Source: Solicoccozyma terricola (taxonomy: Eukaryota > Basidiomycota > Tremellomycetes > Filobasidiales > Piskurozymaceae). From it: a DNA stretch of 64,000 nt. The position numbers were made by a program, and so were the translations under genes. A model generated the notes under the pieces. The model was not told where the DNA came from and did not search any database. It was given only the letters and a program-made list of their open reading frames with translations. Position 1 is the stretch's first letter. The number at the start of each line of letters is the position of its first letter. Shown in pieces: positions 1 through 9,360 of the stretch. The stretch is taken from positions 62,001 through 126,000 of the forward strand of contig BCLD01000028.1 of assembly GCA_001600875.1 (NCBI GenBank), given 5' to 3'.

Positions 1-25
1 CTATATCAAGTTGTAACAGCTCGTC

Positions 26-1419
26 ATGATCGAACGTCAGCCCGAGTGGAATGTCAACGAGGACATGAACATGGCGTGGATGGCAAGAACGGGATTCGCC
101 GCGTCAGCTCGGTCTGCTCATCGTCAGCCAGGATCATCAGCCATGAGCAGCAACAGCAGCAGCAGCAACTCATCATGGCCAGCACCAGCATTGACACTCG
201 TCGCACGACATCTGAACGACGACTACCCTTCTCTTCGTTCCTTCGCCCTTGCTGCACATGCATGCAATGCCGCTGCTCGTCCGTTTATATTCCGCCAACT
301 GACTAAATGGGTGACGATGGAGAACGTCGAGATCATGGGAGGCCTGCAACAGTCGGCGTGGACTAGTGTTCGGTGAGTGATGAAGCAAAGCTATCCACTA
401 GATGAGATTGATTGATATAGTAAACTCGCAGCTCTCTTGTACTCCGTTCTCATCCAAAGACATACTCGTTCAAACTCGAGGCACAACTCACCTCGACCAT
501 CCTCTCCCTCCTCCCTCGCTTTACCGCACTCGCCCATCTTTCAGTCTACCAGGTCCTCTCATTCGGTACTCTCTTTCCTGCGTTCCCACCTCCGTCCCCG
601 TATCCTTTGCGCATCAAGCATCTCGATGTCGGCATGCATGAGGATAATCTACATGTGCTGGAGTGGGTTGCGCAGATGTGTAGCTTGGACAAGGTAACAT
701 TGTGGACGGGTAGGTGGACGGGCAAGAATAGAGGTATCCTAGACAGATACCTTAGTGAAGCTGTGACGGACTCCAACAAGGGCCAGCTGGAAGTTGAGAT
801 CCGGATTTCGGGTATCTCCCTGTATATACTGGAAGACCGGATTGCAACATTACTTGAATGGTTCCCATTTCGGATTACCGCGCTGACGATGCATATCGAT
901 GGGTTCGAAAGCATGGATGAGGGATTGGGATCGGTGAGCCCTCGAGACTATTCGCGGAGAGGAGGGCCGGGCCTAATTTCCTTCCAGATGCTCTACCCTC
1001 TCAGACGTCTGTTAAACCTACACGCCATCCGACTCATCGTCGCGGAGGATAGGACAGTTGACACAGGGAACGCTTTACAAACGGCGGAGTATCACGAACA
1101 TCCAGCGTATGACATGCTGTGGGCGTTCCTTCTCGCTGAAGAGTTGTCGAGGCTGGTGTTCCATCCGTCCGAGTCTGGCAACTTTCGCTCTTTACGTCGC
1201 TTCGAAGCGCTACTCGTGGATATCGCAGGTGTCGCAATAGAGGCAATGGCAGATGCCGCCGATTCTCCCCGTGAGACCGTACATCATCTCGTGTGGGAAG
1301 TCGCCGATGGCTCTCGACTGAAAGACGGAACGGCTAGGGTTCTCAAGGACGGAGTGATTGAGAACGGTATCACGTTTAGAAGTGGGACAACAGCAGAGCG
1401 ACAACGATTAGGCTGGTGA
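26..1419 (+). CDS. F-box-like protein, two exons
   Basis: Two exons (26-372, 432-1419) joined across a 59-nt GTGAGT...AG intron give about 444 residues. The join keeps phase (cg|c) and carries the frame straight into the long second exon. After a Ser/Asn-rich leader, residues about 50-85 (ALTLVARHL..., then ARPFIFRQL) look like the short F-box-like segment seen in many basidiomycete proteins with leucine-rich C-terminal regions. The rest has regularly spaced leucines (for example LRIKHLDVGMHEDNLHVLEW) but no motif I can name. If it is an F-box protein it would act as a substrate adaptor in an SCF ubiquitin ligase; that role is inferred. The start is uncertain, since an in-frame Met before the poly-Ser run is also possible and the window begins only 25 nt upstream. 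Confidence 0.55.
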
Positions 1420-1492
1420 TCGACCTGGACCACATCGACATGACTTGACGCAACAATCATATCGATACAGGTTCGCACTCTGTGATACAGAT

Positions 1493-3149
1493 TCATCGGC
1501 GTGACACCGTGACACCTCCTTCTCCATCGGCCCACGACATCCGTGCATCTTCTCCGACCGTCGCCTTCACCATCCTCTCGCTGAGCTCCCAGAGAGCGGT
1601 ACCGAGTTTGGGATCGGAGGCTTGAGAGGTCTCCTTGCCAGGTTGGCCCTGAATATGTGGGGAAAGGATGAGCGGCACGATGATGGAAATGCCTGATCAA
1701 TCGAACTCACAGGATCGGATAGGTAAAATCCGTTGTATCCCTTCTCAATCACATCTGGACTCAAAAGCTGCGTATCTGAGGGGAGGTAAACTATCAGCTT
1801 GCACCCACCGACCTCAATATGGACGAAGACATCTATCTTACAGAGCACTGTAAGATCCTTACTCCGGGTCACGACCCATGGCGAGGGTGACGGTCTAGAT
1901 AATCCTACCGAGAAGACCTGGGGTAAGCGGCCTCCCGTTGGTTTTGCATTGGTTTTGCAAATCAGTGTTGACCTGGAGACGAGAAGAAGGTGGATGTGAG
2001 TTTACACCGTTTTTCATAAGTAAAAGTGTACATCCACTGACAGCTCCTGCGTCCTGGGTGAACCGCCAAACTGTTGGTAGGCAGTATGCGTCAGCAAACC
2101 GCCATGCGCCCGCCTACACAGCGTACCCAGCCGACTCACACATAAACATTATCGCCATTCGACTTGATCACCTTCTCCAACGACCCATACTTTGAGTACA
2201 ATATCATTGCCAACTTTGGTCCGCCCCGTACAACTCTACGGGGCGAGAGTGTATCATCATTAATCTCACTGATACTTCCAAAGTGGCAGTTTTCAGGAGC
2301 GAATCGATGCATTTCCGAGGACTCGAAGACGATTCGAGGTGGTGTGGATTCGTTGGAGGGGAGTTTGGACGTTTTGCGGATGAGCGGGTAGAGAGGAGGA
2401 TGATTGCGTAGAACTGGATTGGGGGGAGGGGGGAGGGGGGCGGGAGGGGGGTTAGTGATGGCAGACGAAGGGAGGGATGGGATGACCTACGTGACCGAGG
2501 GCATTGACCTGTGATAGCGGGTAGCGAGTAGTTTCAATCAACAAGCTGTTATGCCTTTTCAAACGACGACACTACGCAAGACAACCTCACCCCGAAATGC
2601 CTATCATATCCATCATTATCCAATCCGTATTGATTCGAATTGATACCAGCGCTAAGAATGAGCTATGGGAGTTCGGAAGAGAGAATAATATCTTCGTCAA
2701 ATGCCGTGCGAAATTCCCATTCGCCAGCCCCCCCCCCCCCCCGGGGCCCACAACTCACTAAGTCCAACCGATCAAGTCGTTCTCTCAACCCTGTAAACAC
2801 CTCCTTGACCTCCTTCAACGACCCCAAATCAGTAACCTCTTTATTCTTCTCCTCTGCTTCCTTCTTCTTGATCTTTGAGATTGCCTCATTGCCTTGTTCT
2901 TCCTTTCTGTGGGTCATTATGACATGACACCCTTCGAGTGCGAATGCACGAACGATCTCGAATCCGATACCGAGAGCACCACCTGCGGGAAGAGGATGAC
3001 CGGGACGATTAGCGTCAAGAGAAAGTGGCAAAAAAAAACGGGAAAATGGTAGGGGGATTTCATTCACATGTGATCACGGCTACCTTTCCTGTGAGATCTG
3101 CATGTTCAGACCCAGCAGGACCAATAACGCCGTGTAGAATGGATTGCAT
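1493..3149 (-). pseudogene. Broken short-chain dehydrogenase/reductase
   Basis: Fragments of one retinol-dehydrogenase-like SDR lie in order on the minus strand. They are an N-terminal exon from ATG 3149 (LTGKVAVIT), a cofactor region with GIGFEIVRAFALEGCHVI, a LILSAGI segment, GYDRHFG joined to VNALGH, RIVFESSEMHRFAPENC, an HPG segment, VNTDLQ, GLLGRII, TVTLAMGRDPE, SPDVIEKGYNGFYLSDP and a C-terminal exon ending in TGA at 1493. Several faults are visible. The first Gly of the TGxxxGIG cofactor motif is Cys across the first splice junction. LILSAGI and GYDRHFG are in different frames. The expected catalytic YxxxK is not in frame with its surroundings. In-frame TAG (1895-1897) and TAA (1859-1861) interrupt conserved sequence flanking MGRDPE. 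An intron here carries a G tract on the coding strand. A pseudogene is the simplest reading; assembly errors near homopolymers could explain some but not all of these defects. Confidence 0.72.
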
Positions 3150-4147
3150 CGTGGAGGGCAGTTTCTAAGTTCTGAATGGGAAAACGAGGTTGACGGCGAG
3201 GTAAATCAAGGCAGGATGTTATATGGACTGGGAGCCCGATAGGATCTAATCTCGATGTCACCCCTGGGTCGGGGGGATGCAGTTCCATAACACGGTCGAG
3301 CGAGTCCCAGTCTGTTGGTTGGGGGGGGGGTGGGAGGGGGTGACCGACCCTGACGTCGATCATGACAGGCACGCCACGCCACCCACCCCGGGGCCCCACT
3401 GCCACGACCCAATCCGCGGATCCCGAATTCGCCACCGTTCACGTGTCACGGACCGGGAAGTCACCGACCGGGTGGCGTCAAACAGCCGCCGGATGTCACC
3501 AAAAGGGGTTGGAACTAAAGTTAAATGATTTCCGGGGTAAGTTGGATTTGAATTGGAGTTGGGACGAGTTGGAGTAGGGAGTTGGAGTTGGGAGTTGGAG
3601 TTGCATTTCAGTCCATTGAATGGCGTGGGGGAGTAGGCAAAGTAGGCAAAGTAGGCGGTGCAGGTTGATGCACACTGTGCAGTCATGCCTGCTTTGACTG
3701 AATGCAGATCTCTACCATCCCTGTCATCACTCACAACCACTCGTCCCAGGCACCGTATTCCCAAAAAAAAAAAAAAAGTCAAAGTCAAATAAATCTCCTT
3801 CACCCCCCACCCCGCCCCCCTTCCCCTCCCCACCCCCCACCCCCCCGCGTATTTTTCCATTCCACGCCCCAATCACATGTCCACCACATGTCCACCATCC
3901 CCATTCTCGGTGAATTCTTGACGTGAATTGAAAACAAACCTAGGGGAAGAAGAATTCCGACCGCCATGGGACTCCAGTGTTGGGTTTTTTTTTTTTTGAG
4001 TGGACCCGGAATAGAGGATGGGGCCGACTCTGGGGGTCGATACTTAAGAGAGGAGCCCGGGGGGGATGGGATGAAGTTTTCTTCCCCCCCTTCCCCCTCA
4101 AAACCCCGCATCGTCTCCTTTCCAACAGATTGTCCCACCCCCTCATC
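3150..4147. promoter_or_regulatory. Divergent intergenic region
   Basis: About 1 kb lies between the dead dehydrogenase (-) and the permease (+). It holds no supported gene. Low-complexity DNA includes a GTTGGAGTTGGGA-type tandem repeat around 3540-3602, an AGTAGGCAA direct repeat near 3635-3655, a poly-A/T pair (3763-3777, 3984-3996) and several C/G tracts. The permease promoter should lie in the right half; I could not identify a defined element. Confidence 0.5.
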
Positions 4148-5627
4148 ATGTCTATCACCGACGACAAACCACACCACACTGACGGTGGACAGATTGAGCA
4201 TTTCCCTACCGATCCCGAATATAACAATGACGTCGCAATCGACCTCAATGATCCCGAGGTTAAACTCGCAGAGAAAAAACTTCGTAGGAAGATCGATATG
4301 AGGATGTCGATTCTCGTTCTTGTTTATATCTTGGTTAGTTGAGCGCGAGTCGGGGAGGGGCCGCTACTGCGTTTGTGGGGATCACTGATAGGTTTTTTCC
4401 CCCTTTTCCCCTTTGCCCTATCGTTTTGTAGAATTATCTCGATAGGAACAATATCAGTGCCGCGCGATTGAAGGGTGTTCAGACCGAGTCAGTGGCGGGT
4501 TATAGGCATGTGCTTTTCACGACGTGAAGCTGATTCTCAGCCCCCCCGCGCTCCCGCCATCCAGCCTTCACATCAACGACACACAGTACTCGACCGTTCT
4601 CTCCATCCTCTGTAAGTGGACAAAAGTGGAGCGGATGGGAGAAAAAAAAGCGTCTTCATGGTATCTAATCGCAATTAACACACCACCATCAGACGTCGGG
4701 TACATTCTCATGCAGGTGGTGAGTTGGTCGATGGCATATGCCACGCTTGCCTACTTGAGACACACGCGGATGAGCTAACTGTGACCTGTCGACCGCCTCG
4801 CAGCCATCTAATATGATGCTTCAGCTTATCGGTCGTCCGTCAATCTACCTTCCGGTGAGTGGAGATCCGCGAGTGCGTGGTGGTCATCAAGCGGCTGAGA
4901 TCGTGCCTTTCGATTGCCTTAGATTTGTATGATCTTGGTGAGTGTTCAATGGGAAGATGAATCGATGGAGCAGTCATTGAATCGGGGTTTTTATATTTCA
5001 CCGAACAGTGGGGTCTCATCTCTTTATTGACTGGTATCACCCACAACTACACCGGAGCCCTTCTTTGCGTGAGTGTCGTGTGTCATGTGTCGTGCGTCGT
5101 GTTATCGTGGATTTGGGATGATTCTGATCGCCAGTCTCACACCAACCTGTACAGCGTTTCTTCCTAGGTTTCGTGAGTCCAGCTGATGCTCGCGTCCATT
5201 CGTCCTCTCAATCTGAACCTTAAACCCCCCCCCCCCCCCCTCCGCGTCCTCCGCGTCCTCTGCAGATCGAAGCCGCCTTCTTCCCTGGTGCCGTCTACCT
5301 GATCTCTCAATGGTACCGAAAAGATGAACTCGGCGTCCGGACCTGTATCCTGTACTGTGGTGCTTTGTGAGTGGTGGTCCGACGGGTGGGAACACATTTC
5401 GAACAGGGCGGGGGGGTTGATTTTGTAAAGAGGGGTATCTACAGGATTTCAAACGCTTTCGGTCCATTGGTCGCTGCGGGTATTCTAGGCAAGATGGAGG
5501 GTAAGCTTGGTATTCGAGCTTGGAGGTGGTTGTTCTACATCGAGGGTGCTGTGAGTTGTCCGCGTTGGTAGTCGTTGATAGGGGGTTTCTTCATTCTAAC
5601 CGCCTCGCCCGCCCCCCCCCCCCCCCC

Positions 5628-5678
<51 letters not shown>

Positions 5679-6100
5679 CCGCCCTCCCGCTCTCTCAGAT
5701 CACGATGGCCGTCGCTATCGCTGCGATGTTCATCCTCCCTGATTTCCCACACAACACCCGTGGCCTATCACCTGAAGAGCGATCACTCGCTGTTGCCCGT
5801 ATGGAAGATGATAACAATGTGACTGGTGAAATCGAAGAAATGACACCAAAGCAGGCTTTGTTCTCGGTTTTGGGTGATTGGAAGGTGTGGAACATGGCGT
5901 GAGTGGGGTGTGGCGGGTGTGGCGGGGTGCGGGTGCGGGATGGCGTCGTACTGATCATCAAAAATGAAAACTCCCTGCATCTCCCTTGATATAGACTCAC
6001 TTTGACAGCATTGACTGTTTCATTGACATTCAATCAATTCGTGAGTCGTAGGCAGGCGCGCAGGTGCGCAGGTTTGGGCGACTTGTGATCGGAGACTGAG

Positions 6101-6151
<51 letters not shown>

Positions 6152-7064
6152 CCCCCAACCCCGTCGCAGTTCCCGACCCTCACTTCGACATTAGGATACT
6201 CCAAGACCATCTCATTACTTCTCTGTGCTCCACCATTCTTCCTAGCCACCGTGAGTGAATGTTCATTTGGTGGAAGAGTTGGGGACTTGGGTGACTGATG
6301 AGAGTTGGATGCGATTTCCCCCCCCCCCAGATCTGCGCCTGGGCTAACGCCAGACACTCTGATCACACACAAGAGCGATACTTGCACATTATCATCCCTG
6401 TCTTTGTCGGTATGATTGGATTCATAATCGCAATGACAACGAGGTCAATCGCACCGAGATATGTCTCTTTGTTCTTGATGGCTGCTAGTTGTGAGTGAGA
6501 AGGAACCGCCCCCCCCCCCCCGGGTTCTCAGTGTACTGATGATAATAATGGAACACTCACCCCCCCCCCCCCCCCCAGACGCCTCATTCGTCATCTTCTT
6601 AACCTGGATATCCAATTCATTCCCACGACCCGCCCTCAAACGATCGATTGCAATCGCATTCATCGTTGCCTTTTCTCAACTTGGGAATGTAGCTGGAGCT
6701 TATGTTTTCCCTAGTCATTGGGGACCTTCTTGTGGGTGGTGGTGGTGGTGGTTGTCGAAAGGGGAATAATCACCCATTGGCCCAATGGACATAAACACTG
6801 ACACTTGAGTTGCTCCTTTCCAAACCCTTGTTCAACCCTGATAGACACGAAAAGTTACGGTATCTGCATTGGATGCAGTGTCGCTACTATTATTGGGTGT
6901 ACCATGTGAGTTTCGACGATGGGTGGGGAATGGAACGGTGTAAACTGAGACTGGCCGCCCTGCCCCCCCTCCCTCCCCCCCACAGTCACCGATTCGCCCT
7001 GAAGCGAATGAACTCGAAGCTGGATGTGCTAGAGGGGAAGGATGGAAACCGGTACTGTTTGTAA
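4148..7064 (+). CDS. MFS permease, allantoate (Dal5/Tna1) type
   Basis: Seventeen exons can be joined in phase to give 481 residues. Exons: 4148-4333, 4432-4487, 4565-4611, 4693-4718, 4804-4854, 4923-4937, 5009-5068, 5155-5172, 5266-5366, 5445-5550, 5699-5898, 5995-6040, 6170-6250, 6331-6490, 6579-6731, 6845-6905, 6986-7064. The family signature NYLDRNNISAARLKG follows the first membrane segment, then DTQYSTVLSILYVGYILMQV and PSNMMLQLIGRPSIYLP, as in the anion:cation symporter family of fungal permeases for allantoate, nicotinate or similar organic anions. A hydrophilic N-terminus and a cytoplasmic loop with LSPEERSLAVARM fit the usual topology at the plasma membrane. The C-terminal tail is short. 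Two exons are only 15 and 18 nt. Several introns end in long poly-C. The substrate cannot be read from sequence. Confidence 0.9.
5612..5676 (+). repeat. Poly-C tract in permease intron 10
   Basis: Sixteen C, one T, then 48 C on the coding strand, ending about 20 nt before the 3' splice site of the 148-nt intron 5551-5698. It occupies the place of a polypyrimidine tract. Confidence 0.95.
6101..6156 (+). repeat. Poly-C tract in permease intron 12
   Basis: Forty-eight C, one T, then seven C, on the coding strand and close to the 3' splice site at 6169/6170. Shorter C tracts (about 9-16 nt) sit in the same place in the introns ending at 5265, 6330 and 6578. Confidence 0.95.
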
Positions 7065-7138
7065 TCTGGGTGGCGGTGGCGAATTGGGTGGCGAATATAG
7101 AATTATGAATTATGGCGTGATGGAGTTGGGAGTTGACC

Positions 7139-7250
7139 TTCAGTCAGCATCATCAGTATATATATCAGCAGCAACAGCAGCAACAGCATCAGCAACAGCA
7201 TCACCACCACCAACACACCACCACCACCCCACCACACCACACCACCACAC
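7139..7250 (+). repeat. CAG/CAA/CAC triplet-rich leader
   Basis: A run of imperfect CAG, CAT, CAA and CAC triplets fills the 5' flank of the PLP-enzyme gene up to its ATG at 7252. It probably lies in the 5' UTR or core promoter of the short (187 nt) gap after the permease stop. Confidence 0.7.
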
Positions 7251-7251
7251 C

Positions 7252-7970
7252 ATGACTGGACACATCCCACAACCCTCTTGGGCACCAGCAACAGCAGCAG
7301 TACACGCAGACGACCATCTCGCCGTACTCCCAGCAAGCTCAAATGGTAAACTAGCAGACGTAGCGCCGCCGTTGCATGTATCCACTACGTTCAGACATAA
7401 TTCAGATTCAACAAAGTTGGTGCCAGCGAGGGATGCGCCGGTGAGTAGGCGAGACGAGCGCAGCGAGCAGTCTTCGCGAGCAAAGCGAGCATTCATCTCT
7501 TCGCGAGCGAAGCGAGCATTCATCTCTTTGCGGAGCAAAGACCTGCTCCCGTCAGGGAGCTCTTCTCCGCGAGCGCAGCGAGCATTCATTTCTTCGCGAG
7601 CGAAGCGAGCATTCATCTCTTTGCTCCGCAAAGACCTGCTCCCGTCAGGGAGCTCTTCTTTCCGCGAGCGAAGCGAGCATTCATTTCTTCTCGAGCGAGC
7701 ATTCCCGGAGTGGACCGGTCTCTTACTCCTCAACACTCTACTAATCGTTGCCCCCCCACCCCCCACCCCCCAGCCTGGTATCCCAGACGTCCATGAATAC
7801 TCACGAGAGACGGCTCCGAATTCAACTCGACTCGAATCGTTACTCTCCGCGAACATGAATGGGATCGCATTGACGTATGCGTCGGGTCTAGCTGCGTTGT
7901 ATGCCGCACATGTACGTTCGGATGAGGATTTTGGAGGGACGGCTGAGTGGAGTCGTCGTGATCGCTGACT

Positions 7971-8026
<56 letters not shown>

Positions 8027-8987
8027 ACCCCACCAGGTCTTCTTCAACTCCAAACGCATCTCCATCGGTCACGGTGATAGAGCAGGTTACCACGGTGCAC
8101 ACAACGTTCTCAAACTCATTCGTAAATTATCCGGTGTTGAAATCCTTTCATTGGATTGTTCACCTGATCAACTCCAACGTGGAGATATAATCCACCTTGA
8201 GACTCCTATCAATCCATCGGGAGAAGCACTTGATATCGCGTTCTACGCCGAGAAAGCACATGCAGTAGGCGCTTTCCTCCTCGTAGATTCAACACTCGGT
8301 CCTCCACCACTCCAAGATCCATTCTTACAAGGTGCAGATATCGTAATGCATTCGGGTACGAAATACATCGGTGGACATTCAGATATGTTACTCGGCGTAT
8401 TGGTAGTGAAAAATGACGCGAGAGGTAGAGAATGGCATGATCGATTGTTGATCGAACGTAAGATTATGGGTAATGTAGCTGGGAATATGGAGGGTTGGTT
8501 GGGTATCAGATCGATGAGGACACTCGAGTTGAGGGTCGTACAACAGACAAAGAACGCGGAGAAACTCGTCGCTTGGGTGAGAGCATGTCTCGAGGATGGA
8601 CAGTCGACCGTCGTCCCCCCCACCGGAGTCATCACCAGCAACACACGGGAACGACAACTCGTTCGTCATTGGATAGCAGCAGTTCGTCATGCTTCCCTCC
8701 AACGTGGGAAACCAGGAACGGAATGGTTGACAGCTCAGATGCCAATAGGAGGTCCACCCGTATTCTCCCTCCTCCTCGTATCCGAATCCGCAGCTAGATC
8801 ATTCTCTACAAAACTCCAATTATTCCAACATGCGACCAGTCTAGGTGGAGTGGAAAGTCTGGTAGAGTGGAGGGCGCTTTGTGATACCGTAGTCGATCCG
8901 AGGTTGGTCAGGTTTAGCGTAGGCATCGAGGACGTCGAGGATTTGAAGAATGATATCGTGCAGGCTTTGGCAGCGTTGTCAGAGTAG
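7252..8987 (+). CDS. PLP enzyme, cystathionine synthase/lyase family
   Basis: Exons 7252-7440, 7774-7911 and 8037-8987 give 425 residues. The fold is that of the Cys/Met-metabolism PLP enzymes (cystathionine gamma-synthase, beta-lyase and relatives), which act in transsulfuration in the cytosol. Visible signatures are PPLHVSTTFRH, the phosphate/substrate motif YSRETAPNSTRLE, TYASGLAALYA, ETPINPSGEALD, the cofactor Asp in LLVDSTLGPP, and the Schiff-base lysine in HSGTKYIGGHSD. The exact reaction is not decided by these motifs; cystathionine gamma-synthase or beta-lyase is most likely. Intron 1 is unusual: 333 nt, divisible by three, without a stop in the gene's frame, and built of repeats. If retained it would insert 111 residues just before the substrate motif. 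Intron 2 holds 55 consecutive C. Confidence 0.9.
7451..7697 (+). repeat. 93-nt tandem repeat with hairpins inside an intron
   Basis: Two near-identical 93-nt units start at about 7501 and 7594, with partial copies on both sides. GCGAGCATTCATYTCTT occurs five times. Each unit holds two perfect hairpins: CTTTGC-nnn-GCAAAG and GCTCCC-GTCA-GGGAGC. The loop of the first reads GGA in one unit and TCC in the other, that is, reverse-complemented. The unit length is 31 codons, so duplication does not change the host reading frame. Confidence 0.85.
7972..8026 (+). repeat. Poly-C tract (55 nt) in PLP-enzyme intron 2
   Basis: Fifty-five uninterrupted C just before the 3' splice site at 8036/8037 on the coding strand. 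It is the longest pure run in the window. Confidence 0.95.
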
Positions 8988-9237
8988 CGGAGGGGAGGCG
9001 TGGATGGATGGATGGATGGACCTGATATGATAGTGCTCCGAATTGTAACACATTATGCTCGTGTAGCCGTGTGATGATGTGATGGTCAGCTCATTTGAAA
9101 GTCAGGCGAGGCCGGTCATTCTGTTCATGGATACCAATTTCGGTTGCACTCATCATCACAGCCTAATCGTCAACTTCCAGACACAGCAGACCACAGATAG
9201 TGTTACACCTCGTACAAGACCCCACCACGGCAAGCTC

Positions 9238-9238
<1 letters not shown>

Positions 9239-9319
<81 letters not shown>

Positions 9320-9345
9320 CCCCCCCCCCCCCCCCCCCCCCCCCC
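9239..9345. repeat. Interrupted poly-C block between convergent genes
   Basis: Runs of 48, 31 and 26 C are separated by single A and G. The block ends 15 nt from the stop codon of the minus-strand transcription factor gene, so its 3' UTR would begin with a long G tract. The rest of the 373-nt gap from 8988 holds a GGAT tetranucleotide repeat (about 9001-9020) and nothing else recognisable. Confidence 0.95.
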
Positions 9346-9360
9346 AACCTGTCCTTCCCC

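Noticed and set aside
7451..7697. CRISPR-like regularly spaced repeats
   Set aside because: The units are tandem and nearly identical throughout with no unique spacers, lie inside an intron, and the genome is eukaryotic.
7140..8102. Long open frame on the minus strand opposite the PLP enzyme
   Set aside because: It is antisense to a gene with clear motifs and runs through poly-C as poly-Gly; the frame is a composition artefact.
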